A DNA stretch of 64,000 nucleotides. Origin: Bacteroides sp. An322. GTDB taxonomy: Bacteria > Bacteroidota > Bacteroidia > Bacteroidales > Bacteroidaceae. Made by a program: the position numbers and the translations under genes. The first letter of the stretch is position 1; every line of letters starts with the position of its first letter. Location of the stretch: contig NZ_NFIN01000012.1 in assembly GCF_002161765.1 (NCBI RefSeq), forward strand, positions 27,810 through 91,809, in the 5' to 3' direction. Of the stretch, positions 1 to 8,994 are shown in pieces. The notes under the pieces were generated by a model. It had not been told where the DNA came from. It saw only the letters and a list, made by a program, of their open reading frames with translations, and searched no databases.

Positions 1-1148
1 CCCATCGAAACAATAACGGGCTTCTTTTCCTTCAATAAGGTAATCTCACGCCAGATTTCTTCCGAACCGAACGCACTTCCTCCCGGTGAGTTCACGCGGA
101 ACACTACAGCCTTTATGCTCTCGTCTTCACGCAAGCGGCGTAAATCTTTCGTCACCTTTTCCGGATTAATCCCTTCGTCTGTAGAGAAACCGCCCGTACC
201 GATGGTGCCCGCCGCATAATACACCGCAAGCACGTTTCCGCTCTTGTCCTTCGGCACATTGCGCTGCACGTTCACCATGTCTTCCAGGTAAAGCTTGTTC
301 AGCGCATCGTCCTCATCGGTTTCGGTCAGTTGCTTCAGGTAAGCGAGCATCCCGTCCTGATATATCAAGGTGTCGGCAAGCCCTGTGGCGATGTAGGTCT
401 CGGTAGACTGAAGGTCCATATTCCGGTCTGCCAATGCGTTGAGGCTGTCTGCCGGGATATTGCGCGAAGCGGAAACATCAGCCACCATCTGATTCCATAT
501 CGAGTTGGCGAAGGCTTGCGTCTGTTCACGGTTGGCGTCGCTCATTTGAGTGGCGATGTAAGGTTCTACCGCCGACTTATACGTGCCGACACGGAATACC
601 TGCATCTCTACACCTATTTTATCATACAAGTCTTTCAGGAAATAAATCTGTGTGGCAATCCCGTGCCAGCCGAGGCTTCCTTGCGGATTAATGGCGACCT
701 TATCGGCTACACTTGCCAAGTAATACGTGCTTTGCAGGTAATTCCCGCCGTAGGCAACGAGGAACTTCCCGCTTTCCTTGAAGTCTTTCAACGCGTTCCG
801 GATTTCTTCCAGCGAAGCCGGAGAGCAAGCGAAAACACCCGCGTTCAGGCAGATGCCCTTTATCTTTTCGTTCTCTTTTGCTTTTTTTATCGAGCTGAGG
901 ATGTCGTTCAACCCGTATGTCTCGAAATTATCGCCCATCAGTTGACTCAGCGGATTGGGTTGCGCGCGTTCTTCCACACTTCCGCTCAAGTTAAGGATAA
1001 ATACAGAATTATCGCTTACTTTCGTTTCGCTTCCCGATGAAGAAGCGACCATTCCGGCAATGCTCATGATGCCGATAATGGTAAATACAACTCCTACGAT
1101 GCAGACCCCGACAATGGCAGCCAGCATGTACTTTAAGAAATCTTTCAT
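1..1148 (-). CDS. sppA: Signal peptide peptidase SppA, 67K type (C-terminus beyond window)
   Basis: SppA is a membrane-anchored serine protease that degrades cleaved signal peptides at the cytoplasmic membrane. The start at 1148 gives an N-terminal membrane segment (about residues 5-30) followed by the two tandem ClpP-like domains of the long SppA form. The catalytic Lys is visible in GTYKSAVEP (K191) in the first domain. The nucleophile motif NSPGG follows in the second (Ser about residue 354), only about 30 codons before the sequence runs out. A good Bacteroides-type promoter lies 36-66 bp upstream. The gene is incomplete because of the window edge and shows no sign of damage. The family call is firm. 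Confidence 0.95.
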   Translation of the reverse strand, partial: MKDFLKYMLAAIVGVCIVGVVFTIIGIMSIAGMVASSSGSETKVSDNSVFILNLSGSVEERAQPNPLSQLMGDNFETYGLNDILSSIKKAKENEKIKGICLNAGVFACSPASLEEIRNALKDFKESGKFLVAYGGNYLQSTYYLASVADKVAINPQGSLGWHGIATQIYFLKDLYDKIGVEMQVFRVGTYKSAVEPYIATQMSDANREQTQAFANSIWNQMVADVSASRNIPADSLNALADRNMDLQSTETYIATGLADTLIYQDGMLAYLKQLTETDEDDALNKLYLEDMVNVQRNVPKDKSGNVLAVYYAAGTIGTGGFSTDEGINPEKVTKDLRRLREDESIKAVVFRVNSPGGSAFGSEEIWREITLLKEKKPVIVSM

Positions 1149-1183
1149 TTTTTGTTTGGTATTTGGTTTAATTTTCTTTTGCA

Positions 1184-1214
1184 CAAAGATAGCGATTTTC
1201 ATGTACTTTGCAAA
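1184..1214 (-). promoter_or_regulatory. sppA promoter, Bacteroides type
   Basis: Read on the minus strand, TTTG (1214-1211), a 19-base spacer and TATCTTTG (1191-1184) match the Bacteroides -33/-7 consensus exactly. Transcription would start a few bases downstream and give a leader of about 30 nt before the sppA ATG at 1148. Confidence 0.8.
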
Positions 1215-1232
1215 TTATTTGTATGCAAACCG

Positions 1233-1335
1233 ATTTTCATCCGTATGCGTTGCCCATTTCATCCGTATGTGTTGCCCATTTCATCCGTATGTGTTGCCCA
1301 TTTCATCCGTATGTGTTGCCCTTGTCAGCCGTATG
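1233..1335. repeat. 22-bp tandem repeat array (about 4.7 units)
   Basis: Four 22-bp units lie head to tail at 1233-1254, 1255-1276, 1277-1298 and 1299-1320, followed by a diverged partial unit to 1335. Units 2 to 4 are identical (CATTTCATCCGTATGTGTTG plus CC) and unit 1 differs slightly. There are no spacers, so this is not CRISPR. The period is not a multiple of three, so it does not encode a peptide repeat. The array sits 20-120 bp upstream of the sppA -33 element. Confidence 0.9.
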
Positions 1336-1384
1336 AAAAAAGAAAGCCGCCGGTTGACTTGTATCACACAAGTTTGCCGGCGGC
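1336..1384 (-). terminator. Rho-independent terminator of the export operon
   Basis: GCCGCCGG (1346-1353) pairs with CCGGCGGC (1377-1384), with an inner ACTTGT/ACAAGT stem and a 5-base loop. On the minus strand the hairpin is followed by TTTC and six T (1345-1336). It lies 145 bp past the stop of the last permease gene and before sppA, so it should separate the two leftward units. Confidence 0.8.
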
Positions 1385-1462
1385 ACAAGGTAATCTAAGA
1401 GAATTTATGGAGCGATGTTGTTAGTAAATAGTTAAAAGTTAATAGTGAATAACGACTTGGTT

Positions 1463-1520
1463 TTCACCACAGATTACACGGATTAAAATAATTGATTAAA
1501 TCTGTGTAATCTGTGATGAA
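1463..1520. repeat. Dispersed palindrome, CACAGATTACAC family, copy 1
   Basis: TTCACCACAGATTACACGG and its near-reverse complement (ending in AATCTGTGTAATCTGTGATG) flank an AT-rich loop. The same arms recur at 6411-6494 and 9866-9915, with a half copy at 58966-58987, always between genes. It lies just past the stop codon of the last permease gene. Confidence 0.8.
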
Positions 1521-1528
1521 CCCTTATC

Positions 1529-3874
1529 TCATTCCGTCTTCAGGTTTTCCACCGGATTCTCCCGGGTGGCTTTCCGGCTGATGAGATAGACCGAAGCTAA
1601 GGAGACGAAGGCGATGAAGGCGATAGACGCTATCGGTACCCACCACGGGAAAGCACTGTCGAAGGTCACAATCTTATCTATCTGATGCACGCCGAACAAC
1701 ATCAGCGGAATGGCTATCACGAGGCTGATGCCGAGCGAGACAAGCGAGAACTTCATCAGCCTTTCCTGCTCGCCCAACGAACTGGAACCGAACACCTTGT
1801 GGATTGCCATATCCCGTTTGCGCTGGGCGATGAAGTACAGGCTCATGGCGGTCAGCCCCAAGAGCGAGATAAGCAGGGCGGCACCGGTGAAGATAAGCAT
1901 CAGGCGGTTCATGCGGCTGAAGTCGGAATAGAGCTCTTTTAGTTGGTCGCCGTACCATGCCGATTCAAAAGCGAAATCCTTGGCGGCTATCTTGTAGAGT
2001 TGGTCTATCTCTTTCTTGTAAGCGTTCAGGTCGCCGTCCTGTACTTCCACCGAAATGTTCCATGGATAGATGCTGTCGGGATGCTCTATCTGTATCTGGA
2101 GCGGATGGATATCGTGGTCTATCAGGCTTCGGCTGATGACAAAATCCTTGAACACGCCGGCTATCTGGGTGCGTCCGTAATTGTTGCTCGTGAAATAATC
2201 TTTGGTCCCGACAGGTTCCAACATCTTCATCGCCCGTTCGCTTAGAAAGAAATTGTTGCCTCCTATCGGCGTATGACGGTCTTCGGTTATCTGTATGTGG
2301 TAGATGTCGAGGAACGCCGAATCAACGATAAAGGTCTGGAAACTCATCTCCAAGGTGCTGTCCGCCGAAGGAATATAGGTGGTATTGTTGTTCCCTCCGT
2401 CCAAGGGTATGCCGCATGAGAAAGAAACATGCTTCACGAAGGGCAGCTTCTTTGCTTCGGTGCGGAAGAGTTGCAGGTTCTTTTGAGAGCCGTAGGACGG
2501 ATAAGTCAGCACGTTGCCGTATTCGTAACCCAACGGTGCGTGTACGATGCGGTATATCTGCACGGAGAGATAGGCGGAACAAGTGAGCAGGGCAATAGTC
2601 AGTCCACACTGCACGATGTTGAGCACTCGCAGGTAGACGGCTTTCGTCTTGCGTCGGAAAGTCCCTTTTACTACATCCATAGGGTTGTAGTTGGAAAGTA
2701 TCGTAGCCGGGATAAAGCCCGAAAGCAAGGTCAGTGCTGCGATGAACAGGATATAGACAATAACGGTTGTGGCATTGAGATCGCCCGTAATGTCAAGCTT
2801 GGCGTGAAGCAAGTCGATAGCCACAGGTTCGGCGGCTTTGGCAAGGAGGAAGCCTATGATAAACGAAACCAATGTGAGCAGTGCTGATTCGGCTATCATG
2901 CGCCAGAAAATGTCGGGGCGTGACGAACCGAGCAGGCGGCGTGTAGCCATTTCCTTGGCACGGTAGCTGGTCTGCGCCACGCTCATGCTGATGTAGTTCA
3001 GTATCGCCATCAAGAGGATAAGCGCGCCGATGGTGATGAAAATCACTACCAGCTTGAAGTCGTACTGGTTGAGGTAGACAGTGGCAGGAGTTTCGGAAAA
3101 GTAGAAATCATGCCATGGGATGAATTGGACTTTCTTGAAGCTGTCACTGTCTCTGAACAACCAGTAAAACTCTCTCAGGAATGCCACTACATCATCGGCT
3201 TTCCGGTTCAAGTCAGCTCCCGGAGCGGTGCGGAAGAAGAGGGTGCTCCCCGCTGCATTGTTCATTTCGGTGCATTCCATCGAACAACTCCATTGGATGT
3301 ATTTCATGTTCTCGAACGGGATGAAGATGTCGATGTCCGAAGGGATAATAGAGTTGTTGATGTCCTCAACGATACCCGTCACGGTAAATATCCCGTTATT
3401 ACAAGGGATGATTTTTAGGGTCTTGCCTACGGCGTGCTCGGTGCCGAACAGACGAAGGGCGGCGGAGCGGGTAAGCACGACACTGTTGTCATCGGTAAGC
3501 AGTTGTTCGCGGTTCCCTTCCAGCAAAGGGAAGCGGAAGAACTCGAAGAAGTTCTTCTTCACGCTGGCACCTAATACCTGCACCGGCTTGTCGTCCGGTT
3601 GCACATACGGGTTTGATACTTTGATGGCGCACCAGTCTTCTATCTCCGGATAGCGGCTTTGCAGGCGGTTGCCCAAGTTGTAATGTCCTCCTGCCCAGTG
3701 TTCGTTGGCAAACACATAGATGCGGTCGGCATCGGGCAGATCTTTATCCACGGTGAGCTGCCGTGTCACCATGTTGGCGATAAGGAGCACGAACATCAGC
3801 GAGATGCTCAGCCCTGCCACGTTGACGAATGTAAAGAGCTTGTTGCGCTCTAAGAAGGTGAAATAGGTTTTCAT
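1529..3874 (-). CDS. ABC transporter permease (double FtsX/MacB_PCD), copy 1
   Basis: This is a 781-residue inner-membrane permease of the FtsX/MacB superfamily, the mechanotransmission class that works with a separate ATPase, a periplasmic adaptor and TolC. One membrane helix (about 11-34) precedes a periplasmic MacB_PCD-like domain. A block of helices follows (about 275-435), then a second periplasmic domain, then three C-terminal helices (about 665-775). It is thus a fused pair of MacB-like halves. No Walker A motif is present, so it is not itself an ATPase. It is the last and most diverged of three paralogues in the operon. The leader just upstream of its ATG resembles those of the other two copies. 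The substrate cannot be read from sequence; envelope lipids, lipoproteins or antimicrobial peptides are typical for the family. Confidence 0.9.
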   Translation of the reverse strand: MKTYFTFLERNKLFTFVNVAGLSISLMFVLLIANMVTRQLTVDKDLPDADRIYVFANEHWAGGHYNLGNRLQSRYPEIEDWCAIKVSNPYVQPDDKPVQVLGASVKKNFFEFFRFPLLEGNREQLLTDDNSVVLTRSAALRLFGTEHAVGKTLKIIPCNNGIFTVTGIVEDINNSIIPSDIDIFIPFENMKYIQWSCSMECTEMNNAAGSTLFFRTAPGADLNRKADDVVAFLREFYWLFRDSDSFKKVQFIPWHDFYFSETPATVYLNQYDFKLVVIFITIGALILLMAILNYISMSVAQTSYRAKEMATRRLLGSSRPDIFWRMIAESALLTLVSFIIGFLLAKAAEPVAIDLLHAKLDITGDLNATTVIVYILFIAALTLLSGFIPATILSNYNPMDVVKGTFRRKTKAVYLRVLNIVQCGLTIALLTCSAYLSVQIYRIVHAPLGYEYGNVLTYPSYGSQKNLQLFRTEAKKLPFVKHVSFSCGIPLDGGNNNTTYIPSADSTLEMSFQTFIVDSAFLDIYHIQITEDRHTPIGGNNFFLSERAMKMLEPVGTKDYFTSNNYGRTQIAGVFKDFVISRSLIDHDIHPLQIQIEHPDSIYPWNISVEVQDGDLNAYKKEIDQLYKIAAKDFAFESAWYGDQLKELYSDFSRMNRLMLIFTGAALLISLLGLTAMSLYFIAQRKRDMAIHKVFGSSSLGEQERLMKFSLVSLGISLVIAIPLMLFGVHQIDKIVTFDSAFPWWVPIASIAFIAFVSLASVYLISRKATRENPVENLKTE

Positions 3875-3923
3875 GTGGTTATTTACTATTTAGCAATTTA
3901 CTATTTACGTTTTTTGGGTTTCC

Positions 3924-3996
3924 TGTAGGGGCGTATCGCATACGCCCTAAATACATCCACGTGAATGCATTCGGGCGTATGCGATACGCCCCTACA
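3924..3996. repeat. Perfect 24-bp inverted repeat, GTAGGGGCGTATCGC family, copy 1
   Basis: The 24-bp arms 3924-3947 and 3973-3996 are perfect reverse complements (core TAGGGGCGTATCGCATACGC) around a 25-base loop. A copy with the same arms and loop lies at 8912-8984, and the outermost 9 bases recur at 63801-63825. It occupies the gap between permeases 2 and 1 and could form a very stable RNA hairpin within the operon transcript. Confidence 0.9.
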
Positions 3997-4000
3997 AGTT

Positions 4001-6358
4001 TTATTCTGTTTTAATCGAGTTCGCCGGATTCTCGTTGGCGTTCTTCCAGCTTTGTACGGTGACCGTTATCATGGTGATGGCGGTGACGAGGAGGAAGGAG
4101 GTGAGGAATATCCAGGCACGGATGGGAGTGCGTTCGGCGAATCCTTCCAGCCAGTGCTGTCCTATCCACCAGCCGAAGGGGGCGGCAACGATGAAGCATC
4201 CTATCAGTATATACAGGTATCGCTTGTTGAACATGCGGAGGATTTCGCCCGTGGTGCTTCCGAATATCTTGCGGATGCCGATTTCCTTGCGGCGGTATTC
4301 GCTCTCGAACATGGTGAGCCCGAACACGCCTATCATGCTGATGACAATGGCGAGCAGGGAGAAGAGCAGGATTTGGCGGGTGAAGCGCAGCTCGTTGCGG
4401 TAGGCATTGTCGAGCACCTGGTCCATGAACCGGAAGTTGAAGTCATGCCCCGGCGTGAACTTTTCCATTGCCTTTTGCAGCGAACGGATGATTTCCACTT
4501 TGTCTGTTCCGGCGGAGACGCGGACATTGACGGTGTTTTCCCAACCTTCCCAACCTAAATCTTTGGTAGAGAAGAATGCCATGGGGCGTTCATCGTTATC
4601 GTTGCGGAACGAGGTAAACTTGATATTCTCGCAGAAACCTATGACAGGGAAAGCCATGCTCTTTTGGAATGGAGGCTGGTTCAGTGTGAGCCATGGGTAT
4701 TTCTTTCTTGCGGCTTCGTTGAAAATGAATCCGCTGCCGTCTGTAGATTTAAAATTACGTCCTTCGGTCAAGCGGATGCCCATTACATCCAAGTAACGGT
4801 AGTCTACTGGCATCACCTCATAGTTCATTGTCCGTTCTCCTTCGGAGATGCCCCAGCTCATATAAGTGTCGGATGAACTGAGAACGAATTGCGAGAACGC
4901 CACGCCTTCCACACCCGAAATGCGTGACAGTTCGTCTACGACGGCATTCATTTGTTGCTTGACTTCTTTGGTTGTTTCGCCCACAATGATGGCATCTTTG
5001 TCATAACCGTATTCCGAAGTGCGGATGTATCGGCTTTGAGCATACATGATACCGATAGCGATAATCAGCATAAAGGAGATGAAGAACTGGAAACAAACCA
5101 GTGTTGTGCGCAACTTCCGTCCCTTGGGTGATAAGCCGAACGAGCCTTTCAGTACGAGGGCAGGAGGGAAAGAGGTAACGTAGAACGATGGATATAGCCC
5201 TGCCAGTATGCCTATTAATACACTGATGCCGAAGGTGGCGATTAAGAGAATCACATGTTTGCCTAAACTCAAGTCGGCACTGACCAAATCTTCTACGCCC
5301 GAATCGCGCAAAGCCAGTATCAAAACAAGGCTGAGGGCAAAGGCAAGGATGCTGACGAGCACCGATTCCATAATCAGGCTGGTGCGGAGCGAGCCGGTAG
5401 TTGCCCCTAACACTTTTTGCGTATTGATGCTTTTGATACGCATCGGCGTTTCGGCAAGCGAGAAATTCATAAAGTTGATAGCGGCGATGATGACGATGAG
5501 AAACGACACGCAGATAAGCAGATAGACCGTAGTACGGCTGCTGGCACTCTTATTCCCTATTTTCGAGAAATGGACTTCCGATAAGGGAGTAAGGCGGAAG
5601 AAAGGAGTGCCTTCCTTCAGTTCGATTCCTCCCGTGAAAGGTTTCATTTCTAACAGTTTTTGGCTGACTATTTTCTCGATGCTTTCCGCTTGCGTGGCAT
5701 CGCTTAGGCGTACATAGCAGATATAGTTGAAATTGTTCCAGTTGTCTTTGTTCTCGTTCTTGTCGAGCGGTTTGAGGAGCATGTTTCCTAACTGTGTGTT
5801 TTCGGGGAAATCCTTATATACTCCACCTATGGTCAGCGGTTTGTTGTCCGCTTGTTTGCCTTCGAAGATGGTTTTACCTACGGCGTCTGTGCTTCCGAAA
5901 AAGCGTATCGCCATCGATTGGGGAATCAGGATATTCCCTTCTTGGTTGAGCGCATCGGCAGAACCGGCAATCATTTCGGGTTGGAAAGTCTTTATAAAGT
6001 TGCCGAAGCCGGTTTGTGTGGTTTCGTTGAACAGATGTCCGTTCACTTCATAATCGTAACCACTGTTCCAAATCATTGCGTTAGAAACAGCTTCAACGTA
6101 GGGAGAACTGTTCTCGATTATTTCTCCAAACGGACGGGATAACCATGTTTGCCAGTCTCTGTCTTCCCCTCCTTTAAATTCGGCGCGGAATATCTTTTCA
6201 TAATCCTTATACCCTTTATTGAAATTCAAATCATAGTCTACCTGCGTCATGATGACGAAGAAGGAGGCGAAGGCGATTGCCAGCCCGATGATGTTCAGGA
6301 CGCTTGCCGTGAAGAAGCGCCGGAAGGTATGCGAGAAGTTGCGTGCTAAGGTGTTCAT
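4001..6358 (-). CDS. ABC transporter permease (double FtsX/MacB_PCD), copy 2
   Basis: This 785-residue protein has the same layout as its neighbours: helix 1 (about 18-40), a MacB_PCD-like periplasmic region, a central helix block (about 280-450), a second periplasmic region and three C-terminal helices (about 675-775). It has no ATPase motifs. It is closely related to the next upstream copy at 6502-8862. The first 53 residues are identical and the last 110 or so nearly identical, while the periplasmic parts differ widely. This pattern suggests tandem duplication with later divergence or recombination of the substrate-facing domains. Transcribed leftward within the sigma-54-driven operon. Confidence 0.92.
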   Translation of the reverse strand: MNTLARNFSHTFRRFFTASVLNIIGLAIAFASFFVIMTQVDYDLNFNKGYKDYEKIFRAEFKGGEDRDWQTWLSRPFGEIIENSSPYVEAVSNAMIWNSGYDYEVNGHLFNETTQTGFGNFIKTFQPEMIAGSADALNQEGNILIPQSMAIRFFGSTDAVGKTIFEGKQADNKPLTIGGVYKDFPENTQLGNMLLKPLDKNENKDNWNNFNYICYVRLSDATQAESIEKIVSQKLLEMKPFTGGIELKEGTPFFRLTPLSEVHFSKIGNKSASSRTTVYLLICVSFLIVIIAAINFMNFSLAETPMRIKSINTQKVLGATTGSLRTSLIMESVLVSILAFALSLVLILALRDSGVEDLVSADLSLGKHVILLIATFGISVLIGILAGLYPSFYVTSFPPALVLKGSFGLSPKGRKLRTTLVCFQFFISFMLIIAIGIMYAQSRYIRTSEYGYDKDAIIVGETTKEVKQQMNAVVDELSRISGVEGVAFSQFVLSSSDTYMSWGISEGERTMNYEVMPVDYRYLDVMGIRLTEGRNFKSTDGSGFIFNEAARKKYPWLTLNQPPFQKSMAFPVIGFCENIKFTSFRNDNDERPMAFFSTKDLGWEGWENTVNVRVSAGTDKVEIIRSLQKAMEKFTPGHDFNFRFMDQVLDNAYRNELRFTRQILLFSLLAIVISMIGVFGLTMFESEYRRKEIGIRKIFGSTTGEILRMFNKRYLYILIGCFIVAAPFGWWIGQHWLEGFAERTPIRAWIFLTSFLLVTAITMITVTVQSWKNANENPANSIKTE

Positions 6359-6410
6359 GTGGTTATTTACTATTTAGCGATTTACTATTTACGATTTCTT
6401 TTCACCACAG

Positions 6411-6494
6411 ATTACACAGATTTTTTAATTGATATTTCTGTGTATCCTGTGGTCCTGTGTTTTAAATTTATTAATCTGTGTAATCTGTGTTGAA
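6411..6494. repeat. Dispersed palindrome, CACAGATTACAC family, copy 2
   Basis: Arms TTCACCACAGATTACACAG and TAATCTGTGTAATCTGTGTT face each other, with an extra degenerate inner arm (CTGTGTATCCTGTGG). It fills most of the 143-bp gap between permeases 3 and 2. See the copies at 1463, 9866 and 58966. Confidence 0.75.
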
Positions 6495-6501
6495 CTTTAT
6501 T

Positions 6502-8862
6502 TCATTCTGTCTTGATGCTGTTCGCCGGATTCTCGTTGGCGTTCTTCCAGCTTTGCACCGTGACCGTTATCATGGTGATGGCGGTTACGAGGAGGAAAGA
6601 GGTGAGGAATATCCATGCACGTATGGGTGTGCGTTCGGCGAAGCCTTCCAGCCAATGTTGTCCTATCCACCAGCCGAAGGGGGCTGCTACGATGAAGCAT
6701 CCTATCAGTATATAAAGGTATCGGCGGTTGAACATCCGGAGTATTTCGCCTGTGGTGCTTCCGAATATCTTGCGGATGCCGATTTCCTTGCGGCGGTATT
6801 CGCTCTCGAACATGGTCAAGCCGAATACGCCGATGATGCTGATGACAATGGCAAGCAGGGAAAAGAGCAGGATTTGCTTGGTGAATCGCAGCTCGTTGCG
6901 GTAGGCATTGTCGAGCACCTGGTCCATGAAGCGGAAATGGAAGTCGTGTCCCGGTGTGAATTTTTCCATTGCCTTTTGCAGCGAACGGATGATTTCCACC
7001 TTGTCTGTTCCGGCGGAAATGCGGACGTTGACGAAGTTTTCCCAGCGTCCCCAGTCGGCATAAGCTTTACCGTAAATGAAGAAACCCATCGGTTGGGCAT
7101 CGTTGTCATTGCGGAACGTACTGTATTTTATGTTCTCACAAAAACCTACTACAGGGAAGTCGCCGGGAGTAGCAAGTTGGTCAACTTTCATCCACGGATA
7201 TTTCTGGCGGGCGGCTTCATTGAATATATACACATCGCCATCGCCAGGCTTGAAGTCGCGTCCTTCAGTGATCCGGATACCCATTACTTTTAGGTAGCGG
7301 TAATCTACTGGAAGCACATCGAACTGGATATGCTTGTCATCGCTTCCGCGTCCCCAGCCCATGTAAGAATCACTTGAGCTTAGGATAAACTGGGAGAACG
7401 CTACGCCTTCTACTCCCGAAATGCGGGACAGTTCGCCGACTACCGCTTCCCGCTGGAGAATTGCGTCCCATGACATATTGCCTACCACGATGGCATCTTT
7501 GGCATAACCGTAATCGGTGGTACGGATGTAGCGGCTTTGGGTGTACATAATTCCGATGGCGATGATGAGCATGAATGCCACGAAGAATTGGATGCATACC
7601 AAGACTGTGCGCAGCTTTCGTCCCTTAGGCGATAAGCCGAACGAGCCTTTCAGAGCCAATGCCGGCGGGAAAGACGTTACATAGTAAGCGGGATAAAGTC
7701 CTGCTAACGCACCCATCACGATGCTTATGCCGAAGGTGGATGCCAATAGAATCGGATGTTTCATCAGGTCCAAGTCGGCTGTAACCAAGTCTTGCATACC
7801 TGAGCCACGCAGCGTCAGCAGGATGAGGATAGACAGACCGAAAGCGATAATGCTAATCAAAACCGCTTCCGAAATCAGACTGATGCGGAGCGAACCTACA
7901 GTAGCTCCCAATACCTTTTGTGTATTGATGCTTTTCACCCGCATTGGGGTCTCGGCAAGGGTGAAGTTCATGAAGTTAATGGTGGCGATGATGACGATGA
8001 GGAACGAGACGCACAACAACAGGTAGATCGTGGTGCGGCTGCTGGCACTCTTGTTGTCTACTTTCGAGAAGTGTACGTCCGCTATTGGGGTAAAGTGCAG
8101 GAATTCGGAAGAATCTTCATCGTCCGTTGCGTTTACCCGTTCCGGAACCAGTTCCGCCATTCTTTTATAGACTAACTTGCTCAGTTCGTCCGGATTCAGT
8201 GTGCCGTCAGTCCGGAAATAACAGTTGTAGTTCCAGTTCCGCCAGTTGTCTTTGTTGTCGTTGGGCGAGAGAGGCAGGAAGATGTAGTTGCCTATCTGTG
8301 AATTTTCGGGAAAATCCTTGTACACTCCGCCTATGGTCAGCGGTCGGTTGTCCGCCTGTTTGCCTTCGAAAATGGTTTTTCCTACAGCGTCTGTACTTCC
8401 GAAGAACCGTATTGCCATTGATTGAGGAATCAGGATGTTTCTTTCTATATTGAGCGCATCGGCGGTGCCGGCAATCATTTCAGGCTGGAATGTCTCCATA
8501 AAGTTGCCGAATCCGGTAAGGGTCGTTTCCCTGAATGAGTGTCCGTTGATTTCGTATTCCACTTCTCCGGAGAAAGATGAAACAATGGTAAGTGCTTGGA
8601 TGTGGGGCGAACTGCTGCTTATTAGTTCACATAGCGGGCGTGCCATCCACGTCTGCCAGCCATTGTCATCGTTGGGATAAACCTCTACCCGATAGATGTT
8701 CTGGTAGTCCTTATACCCTTTGTTGAAATTCAAATCATAGTCTACCTGCGTCATGATGACGAAGAAGGAGGCGAAGGCAATCGCCAGCCCGATGATGTTG
8801 AGGACGCTTGCCGTGAAGAAGCGCCGGAAGGTATGCGAGAAATTGCGTGCTAAGGTGTTCAT
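6502..8862 (-). CDS. ABC transporter permease (double FtsX/MacB_PCD), copy 3
   Basis: This 786-residue inner-membrane permease is the first of the three in transcription order. Its domain order matches copy 2: an N-terminal helix, a periplasmic MacB_PCD-like domain, a central FtsX helix block, a second periplasmic domain and a C-terminal FtsX block ending in NPANSIKTE. Both termini are almost identical to copy 2, including stretches of identical DNA, whereas residues about 55-265 and 440-600 differ. No nucleotide-binding domain is present in or next to it. The short AT-rich leader before its ATG is shared with copies 1 and 2. Confidence 0.92.
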   Translation of the reverse strand: MNTLARNFSHTFRRFFTASVLNIIGLAIAFASFFVIMTQVDYDLNFNKGYKDYQNIYRVEVYPNDDNGWQTWMARPLCELISSSSPHIQALTIVSSFSGEVEYEINGHSFRETTLTGFGNFMETFQPEMIAGTADALNIERNILIPQSMAIRFFGSTDAVGKTIFEGKQADNRPLTIGGVYKDFPENSQIGNYIFLPLSPNDNKDNWRNWNYNCYFRTDGTLNPDELSKLVYKRMAELVPERVNATDDEDSSEFLHFTPIADVHFSKVDNKSASSRTTIYLLLCVSFLIVIIATINFMNFTLAETPMRVKSINTQKVLGATVGSLRISLISEAVLISIIAFGLSILILLTLRGSGMQDLVTADLDLMKHPILLASTFGISIVMGALAGLYPAYYVTSFPPALALKGSFGLSPKGRKLRTVLVCIQFFVAFMLIIAIGIMYTQSRYIRTTDYGYAKDAIVVGNMSWDAILQREAVVGELSRISGVEGVAFSQFILSSSDSYMGWGRGSDDKHIQFDVLPVDYRYLKVMGIRITEGRDFKPGDGDVYIFNEAARQKYPWMKVDQLATPGDFPVVGFCENIKYSTFRNDNDAQPMGFFIYGKAYADWGRWENFVNVRISAGTDKVEIIRSLQKAMEKFTPGHDFHFRFMDQVLDNAYRNELRFTKQILLFSLLAIVISIIGVFGLTMFESEYRRKEIGIRKIFGSTTGEILRMFNRRYLYILIGCFIVAAPFGWWIGQHWLEGFAERTPIRAWIFLTSFLLVTAITMITVTVQSWKNANENPANSIKTE

Positions 8863-8911
8863 ATGCTCATTTACTATTTAACAATTTACTATTTACGGTT
8901 TTTGGGTTTCC

Positions 8912-8984
8912 TGTAGGGGCGTATCGCATACGCCCTAAATACATCCACGTGAATGCATTCGGGCGTATGCGATACGCCCCTACA
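8912..8984. repeat. Perfect 24-bp inverted repeat, GTAGGGGCGTATCGC family, copy 2
   Basis: Arms 8912-8935 and 8961-8984 are perfect reverse complements and match the element at 3924-3996, including the loop. It lies between the DUF2807 gene and permease 3, at the same distance upstream of a permease ATG as copy 1. The element was therefore probably duplicated together with the permease leader. Confidence 0.9.
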
Positions 8985-8994
8985 GGATGGGTTA

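Larger units (their letters stand above)
1149..1528. other. Intergenic region sppA / permease 1
   Basis: This 380-bp gap holds the sppA promoter, the 22-bp repeat array, the terminator at 1336-1384, an AT-rich repeat (about 1421-1452) and an imperfect palindrome at 1463-1520. Open frames seen here (for example 1152-1424 on +) are made of the tandem repeats and match nothing known. I see no gene. Confidence 0.75.

Noticed and set aside
1233..1335. Possible CRISPR array
   Set aside because: The 22-bp units are directly adjacent with no spacers and there are no cas genes.
330..1398. Long plus-strand frames opposite sppA
   Set aside because: They are shadows of the sppA coding sequence or of the 22-bp repeats; sppA itself has clear catalytic motifs and a consensus promoter.
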